A DNA stretch of 64,000 nt, taken from NCBI GenBank assembly GCA_964304625.1, contig OZ199838.1, positions 10,912,001 through 10,976,000 of the forward strand. The letters run 5' to 3'. Shown here piece by piece: positions 36,837 through 47,833 of the stretch (within the stretch, counting starts at the first letter, position 1; every line of letters starts with the position of its first letter). The notes below the pieces were generated by a model, which was given only the letters and a program-made list of their open reading frames with translations, was not told where the DNA came from and did not search any database. Both the position numbers and the translations under genes were made by a program. This DNA comes from Kudoa neothunni. Lineage: Eukaryota; Cnidaria.

Positions 36837-38934
36837 CAGTCGAGATTGGATATTGCGTGATTCAACATTGCGTAATTTAAGATTCACATTATGATAATAA
36901 TTACGTTGGAATTTAATTTAAAAATATTGTCATAACTACGATTAATAAGTTATTAATTTAAAAAAATATTGTTTCAATGTGTTCATATCTCAGTATTGCG
37001 TAACGAAAAAATCAACATGACTCGATATTGAGTGATTTTATCTTACATAAGTGGAGAAAACTGCGTGATCATTCTAAGAAAATTAGAATAATAAAGTATT
37101 TCAATTGATGAAAAAAAAGATACCAATAAATTGACGACTGAGAAATTTATATTTAGTGGTATTGTTATTTTAATTCTATATGAATATTTACCTTCAGGTA
37201 CATTCAATTCTTGGCAGATTTCTTTCTCATGAAACTGAGCCCAAAAATTCATACGTGACGAAAAGTAGGAAGATGCATCCAAATGGATGATTCATCAACA
37301 TAGACGAGAAAGTTTATCAATGGTTTATCAAAATATGCATGAATGGTTACACTATTTCTGGAGAAGTAATTCTAGAAATGATACCATCATTGAAAAAATG
37401 AACAACGTTCAAAATTTTAAAGCGAATAGGAGAGAGTTGGGGGATTTAGAAAGATTTGAAATCATTATTGAACATTTTCATGATGAAGCTGAGAGCGTTA
37501 TCCTTATATCTATTGATTCGTGGATTTATGAAAATAAAAATAGGATATACACGTATAGCCCCAGCGACATTATAAATATTGATAAACTCCTTTTTTATGA
37601 ACAATTACAGAACAACAGTTATGTATTAAAGGAAGAAAATGACATATAGATAAAAAGCTATCAAAAAGGATATAAGTTTTGATATCATGCTCTTTCAGTG
37701 GAGAAAAATCTCGTTTATTCAGAATTGGAAGATATCGAAATCCGAGAGACTTCAAGAGGGTCAAAAATTTACCTTATGAGTATTATGCTCCAAAAAATTC
37801 CTCGAGGGCTTACGTTATTTTTATCAGACAATAAATAAACTAACTTATAAAATGAAGTCTGAGAAACTAAAAACGTTAATCATCTAGGACCAGTTCTCAA
37901 CACATCTGAAAGACATAAATTGTTTTAGAAACATAAAGATTCTCTTTTTGTCTAAAAATACATGCGTTTTACAAGCACTAGATCTAGGGATAACTTAATT
38001 GTTTTAAATGTATATAATGGGTTACCAGTTTTTCGTACTGTCGACTCGTTCGTACTTTTAACAAAAAGAAGATTCATGCTTCATTAATTTTTTATAAAGG
38101 TAAAATATTATTTCATAATAGGATGCATCAAATGAATGAACAAAATTTTTAATATTAATTAATTTAGATTATTTTGTATGTTTTTTTATACATTTTTAAA
38201 TCCCTATAGGGATTACGAACGACTGGTCACCTATTGTATATAACAAAAATAATATGTATTCAAATGATATTACATGATGATTGATCAAATACTAAATATA
38301 TTATTGTTTATGCAATTTTGGCTCCCAAATAGCATGAAACAGCATTCTGCCAGGAATTATTGTCAATTTTTTTTTAAATTCCTATATTTGTTGGGAAAAA
38401 GACTAGTTCGAACATCTGAAATTATGTCTCTTTTGATATGACGTGGGAGATAGATAAATGATGAAATTTGTGAAAAAACCAAATTATAAATTAAAAATAT
38501 AATTTTAATACTTTTAAAGTTAAAAAAAGAGACTAAATTTGATGATGAACAAACTAAAGTTATGGGTAAAATATATGCAAGAGGCAGTAATTGTATTAAG
38601 AAAAGCATTTATTCAAGAAGATTTATCTGTTATTTTCCATCTTTATCTAATAATAGATCGAAAATTTAAATTTTCATCTCAAAAGTAGCATCAATTTAAA
38701 ATTATTTAATCCTTTTAAAAAATATGTTCTCTAGTTGTTTCTGACTTAAAATATTTTCCTTATATTTGTGATAATTAATTATCACTGATAACAAATAAGA
38801 TAATCGAATAAAACATGTTTTAAAAAAGTATGTTCCTTCGTATGCATGTGCGCGTGTCCCGATATTGCGTAAAACTTTTTTATTGCGTAATTTTTAGGAC
38901 CAAGGAAAAATTACGCAATATCGATTCTCGACTG
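36837..38934 (+). mobile_element. pogo/Tigger-type transposon, degenerate copy 2
   Basis: Begins CAGTCGAGATTGGATATTGCG and ends with the inverse of CAGTCGAGAATCGATATTGCG, both flanked by TA, so boundaries and TA target duplication are clear (2098 bp). The interior frame at 37287-37649 keeps an old transposase segment (YSPSDIINIDKLLFYEQL), homologous to the copy at 25.6 kb, but the catalytic NxDE block has decayed. The subterminal regions repeat TATTGCGTAA in both orientations, possibly transposase binding sites. Confidence 0.8.
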
Positions 38935-40625
38935 TATTATCTTCAGATCGTAAACAACAAATTTCGGTATGAAAAGGTCAAATACTATTTGGTAAAATAT
39001 TGTGGCTCAAATTTTCAGACCTAGTATTACAAAATGGCAATTATTCATTCCTTGTTCATAATTTTAATTAACATATATTGTATATAGTTATTCAATAATA
39101 TAACAATAGATATCGTCAAAATTTACCAACCCTTTTAAATCCGAATTTAATTCAGCGATTGACCGATAATTTTTTGGTTCATCTTGTTTAATCTTAATTA
39201 ATTTTATATAAAATGTCCAAAAATTGGAGCAGTCAGTTCAAAGATAAAATATATACGCACATGGTGCCAATGACAACATTAGGGCGCCGCTTATTTCAAA
39301 ATGCATGGGGTGCGCATGTGCTTATTATTTCGTTTTTAACCAAAAAATACTCTTCCACAATTAGAAATGAAATATTAAATTATTTATTAAAATTTAGGTG
39401 GTCCAAAAAGCAGTTTCTGTTTTTATTATGGCACAGATGGACATTAAACTTAATGCAAATATGCTCAAATTATCTATCATTGAAGAATCGGTTGAAATAG
39501 GTGAAACATTCAAATATAATATCTTTAACTTGGTCAAAAATATCAGTTGTTTCAACACCATTGTTCATTTAATTTTTCGCACTCATCGTCTAATTTAATT
39601 GGTAATCATCCTCCTCGTAACTAGAACTGTATCGGATACAGCATCATCATATTGACTTTATTTAATGGAATCCGATTCCAGTCCAACGTATAATTCGTCC
39701 GCACCTGGTAATAATATTATTTTTTAAAAGTCGGCTCTGTTTATTCCTTTTCCCCAAGCTAATCAGAATCCATTCTAAAGAACATAAACACACTTAAATC
39801 GAGGGCAGAACGTTGCCGTGTGACAACACTCGCTATACCCGGTAGCCCAATGTTGCCAGCATGGATTAATCTGTCCTATAGTATACATATCAAAACAGGT
39901 TTTCTTCTTGGGTTCATTTTTAGAATAAACTATCTAATAGTATATGAGTATATTTTTTAATTTTACTGAAACCTCAAAATTCCGAGTTCAATTACATGAA
40001 ACTTTTAACTTTTTTTATATTCGCCGTAGAGTTTGATGTTCGCCTGTATCGCTCTTGATATTAAACACACAAATTTTTATAATTCATTTTCATAAAATCA
40101 AATCAACATAACTATATTAGTATAATAAAGAAAGATTAAAAAATGTAATTAAATGGTTAAAACACTCACAAAATTAAAATATTCATTTGGTAACATTGGG
40201 GTTCAAAGCGTTGTGTTAGGTTAGGACGCTGCTTTGAAAAATTGCACAACTACGGTCACATGCATCGGAGAGGACATTGTACAAATTATCGAGCTTGAAA
40301 TAACAAAAGTTTAAAAAAATATTTTATTCAACTCCAGGTCACACCAAATTTTCAATAATAAAAAATATGCGCAACCATGGCAAATAAATGAGCCTGCACA
40401 ATTTCTATGGATGTTGACAATTGCACACATTGAAAAGTGAATAAAAAGTATAAAAACCTACTAAAATACATAAAAGGGTGTAAGGATGCTATTTAGAATT
40501 GTTTTGGGTGCCACAGTAAACAATTTGGAACAATATAAACCCCAAGTGGACCAACACTGACAACGTGGTACTTCGGCACATCTTCGTGATTATACGCGTT
40601 CCGGCACTACACCTGCGACATTACA
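38935..40625. other. Intergenic upstream of the SR factor gene
   Basis: No firm gene. A 95-codon plus frame at 39213-39500 (MSKNWSSQFKDKIYTHM onward) is followed in another frame by 39398-39598 and could be a small two-exon gene, but I recognise no family. Near 39810-39860 two TGTTGCC-type motifs (GTTGCCGTGTGACAACA) resemble the subterminal palindrome of the piggyBac at 11.6 kb, suggesting an old relic. Confidence 0.35.
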
Positions 40626-41763
40626 ATGAAAGGTAGCATATTTGTTGGAGGAATACATCCATCGGTGGAAAGACGAAGAATTGAGCACATATTTGAAAAA
40701 TATGGACCGATGAACCGTTGTGAGTTGAAACGAGGTATTTGGGATGGCTGCGTTTTTTGAGTGGCATAATTGATACGTAGGTTACGCGTTTGTTGATTAT
40801 GACGATCAACGGGATGCAGAGGTATATTATTTTGGGAAGATATATTATTGTTTATGTGCGTGTGAGTTAAAAAACAACTTTTTCGTCATAGTTAGTATTT
40901 TATATTGAATCTGAGTGATTAAAGGATTTGAATAGCTGGCTAGGTTTTATAGTTGTGAAATTTTTAGATAGCATAAAATGGCCTATCCAAAATTTGACAA
41001 TTATCACTCTCAGTCCTAATCCTTAGTTACAGTCAGTTGTCGTGCGTGTGTGGATTATTGCCATTACTACCTTAACTATTCGATCTTTTCTCGTCATCCA
41101 TCACCACTCCCACCAATACGTCGACTACTGCTAGCTTAACCACCCATTTGTCATTTACTCACCTTTCGCGTTGTATATAATCACCAATTCCTCCTATCTA
41201 CATAAAATCCACCCCGCCTTTCAGTTTAAACTAAGACCGCTCTATATTCTATAGTTGCCACTTTTAGCGGCTACGCTCTCCCCCATCCAATTTACATTAT
41301 CTATAGGATGCTATCAGCCGTGAACATGGTCGCCTACTGAAGGGTATACGAATTGTTGTGGAATGGGCCAAAGGAACACCAGGTTTCGACGAAGTAGGAT
41401 CTCAGTTTTCACCTGCTTGTCTACCAAACCCAAGCGTTTAACACTCGTCACTCATTTAGAGTCGAAAATCTCGTCGTCCACCTCCACGAGACAATAGATA
41501 TGATGATCGAAGAAGAGATGACTATGACTACGATAAAAAAAGTCGAAGACGGTAAATCTTAATAGTTTCATTGAAATGTGCGCTCATATTACAATTTTAG
41601 ACGTTCATATGATAGTCCAGTTGATAAATATAGAAAAAGACGATCAAGACGATCCCCCTCTCGCAGTAGATCCAGAGGAAAGGGATCAATCGACAGATCC
41701 CCACCTTCACGTGATAGATCGCCTTCACCAAGATCGGTTTCATCTGGAAGCCCCAGGAATTAA
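40626..41763 (+). CDS. Serine/arginine-rich splicing factor (single RRM plus RS domain)
   Basis: Four exons join in phase. The protein begins MKGSIFVGGIHPSVERRRI, where IFVGGI is the RNP2 strand. The RNP1 strand is split by a 46-nt intron and reads GYAFVDYDDQRDAED. The RRM closes with LLKGIRIVVEWAKGTPG. Then follows an arginine-rich hinge (SRKSRRPPPRDNRYDDRRRD) and a short RS domain (RRSRRSPSRSRSRG, RSPSPRSVSSGSPRN). About 165 residues in all. It resembles the first RRM of SRSF4/5/6-type proteins but lacks a second RRM, so it is nearer SRSF3/7 in layout, without a zinc knuckle; the exact orthologue is not clear. It is expected to bind exonic enhancers and recruit the spliceosome in the nucleus. 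The second intron is about 475 nt. It is convergent with ATAD3, with 181 bp between stops. Confidence 0.85.
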
Positions 41764-41944
41764 ACATCTGATATATCTCATATAAACTACAGTGTTGGCA
41801 GAAACTATCCCCACATTATATAAAACAACCAAATTTTATGTCTAGATAATCATTACTATTATCAACATAACACACATTTGACTGCAGCACTATTTGTTGT
41901 ACACTTTGTGATTTGACTCTTTTTTGCCGCTCGCCACCCATACA

Positions 41945-44900
41945 TCACTGTTGGTGTCCTAGATAGTCCACTGAGTTTCCAGTTGTTGCGATATCTATAG
42001 TTCCTGGTGATTTTTCCCAGTCGATTTTAAGTAGATGTTGTGAGGCTAATTCGGTCGCGCGATCATATAGCATTTTTGAGGTGAGGACACCATCGTTGGA
42101 TGCAAACGCTGAAGCTTGCCAAGAAATAGCCAATTTAGAAATCTCTCGACCGGAGAGTCCTGAAGTTGTTTCGTTGAGATTATTCAGATGAGAGTCTAAA
42201 TTGTCTAAGATATTTTGTTCTACTTTAATGCTCCTAAAATATGATAAAGTGCATTAGCGTTAATAAACGTAGTTGTTTTTGTTGATAACGATACTTTTCT
42301 TCCGTTATGTATTTGTTGAAATAGTATTTGAGAAGACGTCTTCTTTCGGCCTCCTTTGGTAGTGTAAATCCAACCAACTCATCAATACGATCGTTAACTG
42401 CTCTATCGAGTTGGCTGGGCTGATTAGTTGCCAATACGAGCATAAAACTAAAAATTAATCTTAACACAACGAAAAACTATTGTGTAATATATATTACTTT
42501 TTAGAAGCTTCGCCAGTATTATAGAGAAAAGCATTCAGCGCATTTCTCACATCTTCGCTGATAGCTTCCTACAACAGCAGTCAGTCGCATAACTGAATCC
42601 AACAATCAAATAAAGTGCTGTTATACTTTATTTCTTTTCTTTAAAAATGCATCAGCTTCATCGATAAAAAGCAATAATCTTAAGTAATCAGAAAATGAAT
42701 TAATCTTGATGTCGAAAACACATATTTTAATATTACCCCTTTTTTGGAAGTTGAAGCCCATCGAAACACATTATGTACTGCGGTGACAGCATCCTTGCCC
42801 AACGGAGCCACATCTCCTCCTGTCATTATTGCATAATCCATTCCTACTGTGTGAGCCATACTCTGAGAGATTTTGAGTTGATTAAGAAACTAATAATAAA
42901 ATAACATACTTTGGCAAATAGAGTTTTTCCTGTTCCAGGAGGTCCATAAAACAGTAGATTTCTATAGTAACCATTGTTGTGTCTGGTATTCACAGTTGAA
43001 ATAGATATTCGTATAAGTTGCTCTTCAATTCCTTTCTGGTGAATTAATTTTAAAATGGTTCAGAAAGCATTATTTCGACTAATACTATCCATTGTTTCAA
43101 AAAATCAATATATGTACATTTAATTTTTGGGGGGAAAATAAAAATAAATTATACAATTATACAGATGACTTGATAAGGAAAATTTGAATATTAAATGTAG
43201 ACAGTCAATAAATTTTGGAGTCTCAAAAAATTCCTCAACCAATTTTTTAATGAAATTTATTGTCGTTAGGGCTAGTTTTAGTTAGTATTGTAATAACACA
43301 TATTCATCGGCATATTTTGCGCCCATATGTTGTAATAAAAAGTCGTTATTAGTAATTTTAAAATATAAAAACATAAAATAATGATATGTTACGATAAAAA
43401 CTACCGTATATAGTATATACTCGAGTATGAGTCGCATTTTTTCAAAAACAAAGCTTCGAAATCAGCATGCGATGTATACAAGTGATACAAGATTAGAAAT
43501 AAAGATAGTTGATAGCAAAGTACATAATTTATACGAAATAAATTAATTTTCTTATTCAAATGTAATGTTCGTGGGAAATGAATTAAATGGATGCGGGAGG
43601 GATTGGCAAAAAAGACAGAAATAGGAAATTTTAAAAGACCTCTATTACCACCTATCGTAGTTGGCTAAGTGAAAAGTTCTTGGGACTTAATAAGTTTAAA
43701 AATGATTCAAAGATCATTCAAGAAATGGGCATATCAAACTCAATGAATGGGAGCGAAGATGATATACTTTGGAAGGCAGAAAAAATAGAAAATAACGATA
43801 AAGAGGTTAATGAGATCTACGACGACACTGTGACTGCTAAGAAAAAAACATGTCGACTTGAAAAGAGCGACTCTTCTTCCGATTTAATCGGCGAAAACCA
43901 TTAACAATGGAAACTTATTTTTTGAGAATACTAACATTATATGAACTTAAAATAAACATTTTATTTTTGTATACAATAAGTTTTATTTTTTACATTAATT
44001 TAAATTAAAACATCTAATCTGTGAAAAATTTGTAACTTGAAAACTTTTCTTTTCAGGGTGCGACTAATACACGAACAGCCAAAATCACGAAAAATTATTC
44101 CAACCCCATTGCGATTTATACTTGAGTATATATGATACATCAAATATTATATTATATCAATATAAATGCAGTAAATATAAAAGAGCACACTCACAAATTA
44201 AAGTGCTAGCTGATACGACTAAAGTGTATATAATTTATTTAATATTACGAAAACAAATTTTAAATGATAATAATTTAAAATGAAATAAGGAACTTACATC
44301 TAAGAAAATCCCACGCATCACCTTCTCTTCAGCCTTAGAGTTTTTGGATAGATATGCACCAAAAAACTGTTAACAAGACAATAATCAATGTGATCGAATA
44401 AACTAAATATACACTAGGCAAATCTCGCCTATTGAAACGAGAGGTCTCTCTAATGAGTGATGGTTTCCCTAGGCGAGACTCCACGTAACTAAACGCGCAT
44501 ATTTAAATAAAACAGTGAGAAGTATGTAGGAGACTAGTCACAATTTACCTTGAAACCAGGTTAACAGTGGCTTTTATTGATTTCAACCCAAAGGACATAC
44601 CCAAAATTGCGCCACACTAATAAACCCAATGTTTTTTGTCATACACCAATATAAACCTTACCAACATTGAAACTTGATAAGGATTATTGATAAATGTGGA
44701 GAAGCCAGTTCCTATAATATCTGAACTTGTTCTAGAAAAAATGTGAAGAAATATGTGGTTTGTATAATATTGTTTATATTACTTTACAATATCTAGAATT
44801 GTAGTTCTATATTCAGATAATTTGGTGTGAATAGCCTCTAGTTCTATGTCTCTGTTTTCACGACGCATTTTCCCTCTTTATCAACAATGCATCAATCAAA

Positions 44901-45797
44901 AAAAACAATTGATTACTGTGCTTCCACTTTAGCTTTGACAACAGCCATATCATTATCCTTTCGTAGTTTGGCCTTATAGTCGATAGTGGCTATAATTAAA
45001 GGAGACAAGGTTTGTTTAATAATTAGGCTAACAGTGGTTAATACCTTTTCTCATGGCCTCTTGTTTTTTCACAGATTCCTCTTGGCGAGCCAAATTCTGC
45101 TCATTCATTCTTTGCTGCAAACATTCTCATAAAAAAAGCTCACTCTGATATGAAAATATTTACTTGTTTCGCCAATTGATCATCCTGTCTTTTCCTGGAA
45201 AGTTGGTCTTGGTAATTGGCACGCTAGAATATATATTAAACACCGCTGCCGATTTACCACCAATAATTAACTTGTTTATATTGTTGTGTTTCGGCTTCTA
45301 ATGTTCTGCGTTTTTCCTCGTGATCAACCCTGACTTTTTCCACTTGCAACTGCTCCATGTATGCTTCACGTTCCTGTTGAATCATAAAGTTAACATTTAA
45401 ATAATATTAATGGCATACCTTCAATTTGGTCTTATACTCCTCTTGTTTGGTGGTCTCTTGTATTCTTGCCAAATCTAACGCATCCCTTGCATGCTCTAGA
45501 CAAAAATCAAATTCGGCTTAATGTATTGATATGTGCACAAACTTGATTTTTCGAGATCTTTCGCAGCTTTGGCAGCTCTCTCCAATCCAGTTGGATCAAA
45601 ATTTGACCATTGTGACACAGAAGGGACCTGTTTGGTTTGACTACCTGATCCTGAATTCTTCCCATCGGAATTTATTTTATCCGACGAAACATCTAATAAT
45701 ATTCTAAATTACGTTATAATTATTAACTACCATTTGGTGGGAACGATGGAGGAATATTTGGGGTTCGATTCCCTGTCAAACTTGAAAGCCAAGACAT
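41945..45797 (-). CDS. ATAD3: ATPase family AAA domain-containing protein 3
   Basis: Mitochondrial inner-membrane AAA+ protein tied to nucleoid and cristae organisation. It starts [13 protein letters not shown] (family MSWLFG). [20 protein letters not shown] and a long charged coiled coil ([30 protein letters not shown]) follow. A membrane segment lies around [20 protein letters not shown], and [17 protein letters not shown] is strongly conserved. The AAA domain has Walker [23 protein letters not shown], Walker [13 protein letters not shown], sensor [20 protein letters not shown] and C-terminal [18 protein letters not shown] (here [18 protein letters not shown]). About 18 exons with introns mostly 38-60 nt. 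One 1.25-kb intron carries a Tigger remnant. At the exon junction near 42735 the phase closes only if an AAAAAAGGGG run is one base shorter, possibly an assembly error. Confidence 0.95.
43413..44136 (+). mobile_element. Internally deleted Tigger-type transposon inside an ATAD3 intron
   Basis: The left end GTATATACTCGAGTATGAGTCGCA and the inverse of the right end (ATACTCAAGTATAAATCGCA) form an imperfect terminal repeat of about 24 bp. The ACTCGAGTATAAGTCGCA style is typical of Tigger elements. Inside, on the strand opposite ATAD3, the transposase C-terminal end survives: [19 protein letters not shown], matching the family's SFKKCGISNALDGSEDD, then an acidic tail [12 protein letters not shown] (frame 43680-43904). 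The catalytic core is gone. Confidence 0.75.
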
Positions 45798-46754
45798 ATC
45801 TTTAGTTATACGCCCAGATTTAAACAACTCCTAACTCACGTGGGCTATCATCACATTGCTTAATCCAGCGAACTGTTAGATCGGCTTAAAATTTTTCAAG
45901 TTTTCAATTGGAAATGCTTTTTATTTATGTTTGGTACGTTTTTTAAATGTATAAATTTATTTAAAAGTGACGATTTATTGTTGTGTGCGCGCAATAACAT
46001 TGATATTGTATTTTTATGTTGAACTTTATGGTATGCTTTGTATACGTGAAAATTTTAATATTTAATGATAATTATTATTTATTCTACGCTAGAATGAGCT
46101 GGTAATTATAGATCAGTATGTTTATCGAATGGTCGCGATTATATCCGAAAATAATATAAAAGCATAACTATTCTCAAAAAATGGTAGGCGTAACGTGGGT
46201 TGATAATTTATTTTATACATGAACAAAAATAAAGCGTTAATTTATTCAAAATAAATATAATACGATATTTTTACATTAATTTTCCTAATCGGATTATTTC
46301 AGATTAACATAAATTTGCCAATTATCAACAAATAAATTTAAATTAAATTAAATTGTAATTTCTTTTAAACTTAATAAATTTAAATGAGAATTTAAAGGTG
46401 GAATACATGATCCAAATATTCTTGAACTATTATAAGTAATTATTATGCCTAATAAAATTTTGTACAATTATTTTATAAATTATATGAATAACTCTTTCGC
46501 GTGTAACTGCGTGGATGTTTAATATCCTTATTGTTAACAGCTTTTTCTCTTACTCTATCTAATTATATGTTATATCAAAATATTTCAACTTCCTCATGTT
46601 TCTTTTATTTTTTTAGTTCAAATAATTGTGGAATAAATAACACAAAACTATGATAGAATGGGTAATAGGGCAGGATGTGGCACCTAAAATAAACTCTTTT
46701 GCGCATAGTTCTTTATGCCGATTCCTTCGCGGTTGTTTGTATTATAATAAAAGA
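45798..46754. other. Intergenic, upstream of ATAD3
   Basis: AT-rich. It holds the ATAD3 promoter and nothing else that I can identify. Confidence 0.4.
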
Positions 46755-47833
46755 GGCTAACATCGACTTTAAATCATATTAATCCGGACTATTTCTCGTC
46801 CTAGCGCAGTTTAATTTTAGGATTAACCAAAGCATGAAGATAGTAGTTTCCTTACCAAAAATTGAATGTATTGAACTTAGAGAAGTGGATAATTCATTTA
46901 TCGATATTCTTAAATATGATAATGAATATTGTGTCAAATTATTCCGCCATTCTGGTCAGTTGGATGATAAACCTACATGTTGTGGTATTCACATAAAATT
47001 AATGAAAAGACATCAGGTAATCGATGCATTCGTTAATTTTCGTCCAGAATACAAAAAGCAAGAAACTGTCAATAAAAATTCATTTTTTCAAAATAGCCAC
47101 CAGACACTTCATATAACATTAAAATTGATATTTTATTATTCCTATGATGTTTCTTCGCACAAGTTTATTGAAAAAGAGTTTGGAATATCATCTAACACAA
47201 TTGTCGACTGGAAGAACTTCATTAGAAACATCTACACGAATTATCTTCTTAATAATTCAAGGAAAATTGGCGGCACCTGGAAAAATCGTCCAAATCGTTG
47301 AAACACTAATTTGCAAATAAAAGTATAATGTTGGACGGATACTTGCGAATCAAGACCAATGGGTTTTTGTGGCATTGATGAGGAAGGTAACATCTCTATG
47401 GAATGAACCTTTAAAAAGGGATCATAATACCCTGGCAGACTGTATTGTAAAAAATGTTTACCCAGGTTCGATAATTTGGTCAGACTCTTGGAAAGGTTGC
47501 CGAAAATTGGACGAGTATGGCTATCTTCACAGGGTGATGAATCATAATAAAGAATTCGTCTCTTCTGAAGAAGTGCATACGAATCGCATTGAATCAACTC
47601 GGGGAGTATGCAAAAGAAAGTTCATTCATGTCCAGAATAAATCTCCAACTCTTATTCCAAGTTATTTGGCGAAATATATATTCAAAACAAAATTTTCTGA
47701 CAACATATTTGAGGAAACTATTAACGTCATAAAAGCAATATATAAATTTAACGATTAATATAACTTCTTCCTCGCGTGCCGCGCTAGAACGAGAAATAAT
47801 CCGGATTAATTTAATCTAATGTCGATATTAACC
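46755..47833 (+). mobile_element. Merlin DNA transposon with 53-bp TIRs
   Basis: TIRs at 46755-46807 and 47781-47833 share long blocks, including TTAATCCGGA and TATTTCTCGT. The flanks AATAAAAGA (left, 46746-46754) and AACAAAAGA (right, 47834-47842) form a 9-bp target duplication with one mismatch, as expected for Merlin (8-9 bp). The interior encodes an ISXO2/IS1595-type transposase. Total 1079 bp. Confidence 0.85.
46834..47758 (+). pseudogene. Merlin transposase (frameshift and one stop)
   Basis: The first frame (46834-47301) holds the N-terminal zinc-binding region (CCGIHIKLMKRHQV) and a helix-turn-helix-like part (FGISSNTIVDWKNFIR). Continuing in the other frame near 47270 gives IVQIVETLIC, the first catalytic block, then one in-frame stop and KYNVGRILANQDQWVF. 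The second frame (47369-47758) has SIIWSDSWKGCRKLDEYGY (second Asp block), HRVMNHNKEFV and VHTNRIESTRGVCKRKF (third block). A single extra A in the run near 47280 explains the frame change. The element is therefore almost intact and probably young. Confidence 0.85.

Noticed and set aside
43680-43904. Possible nested host gene in an ATAD3 intron
   Set aside because: The protein matches the C-terminal end of Tigger transposases and lies between terminal repeats of that type.
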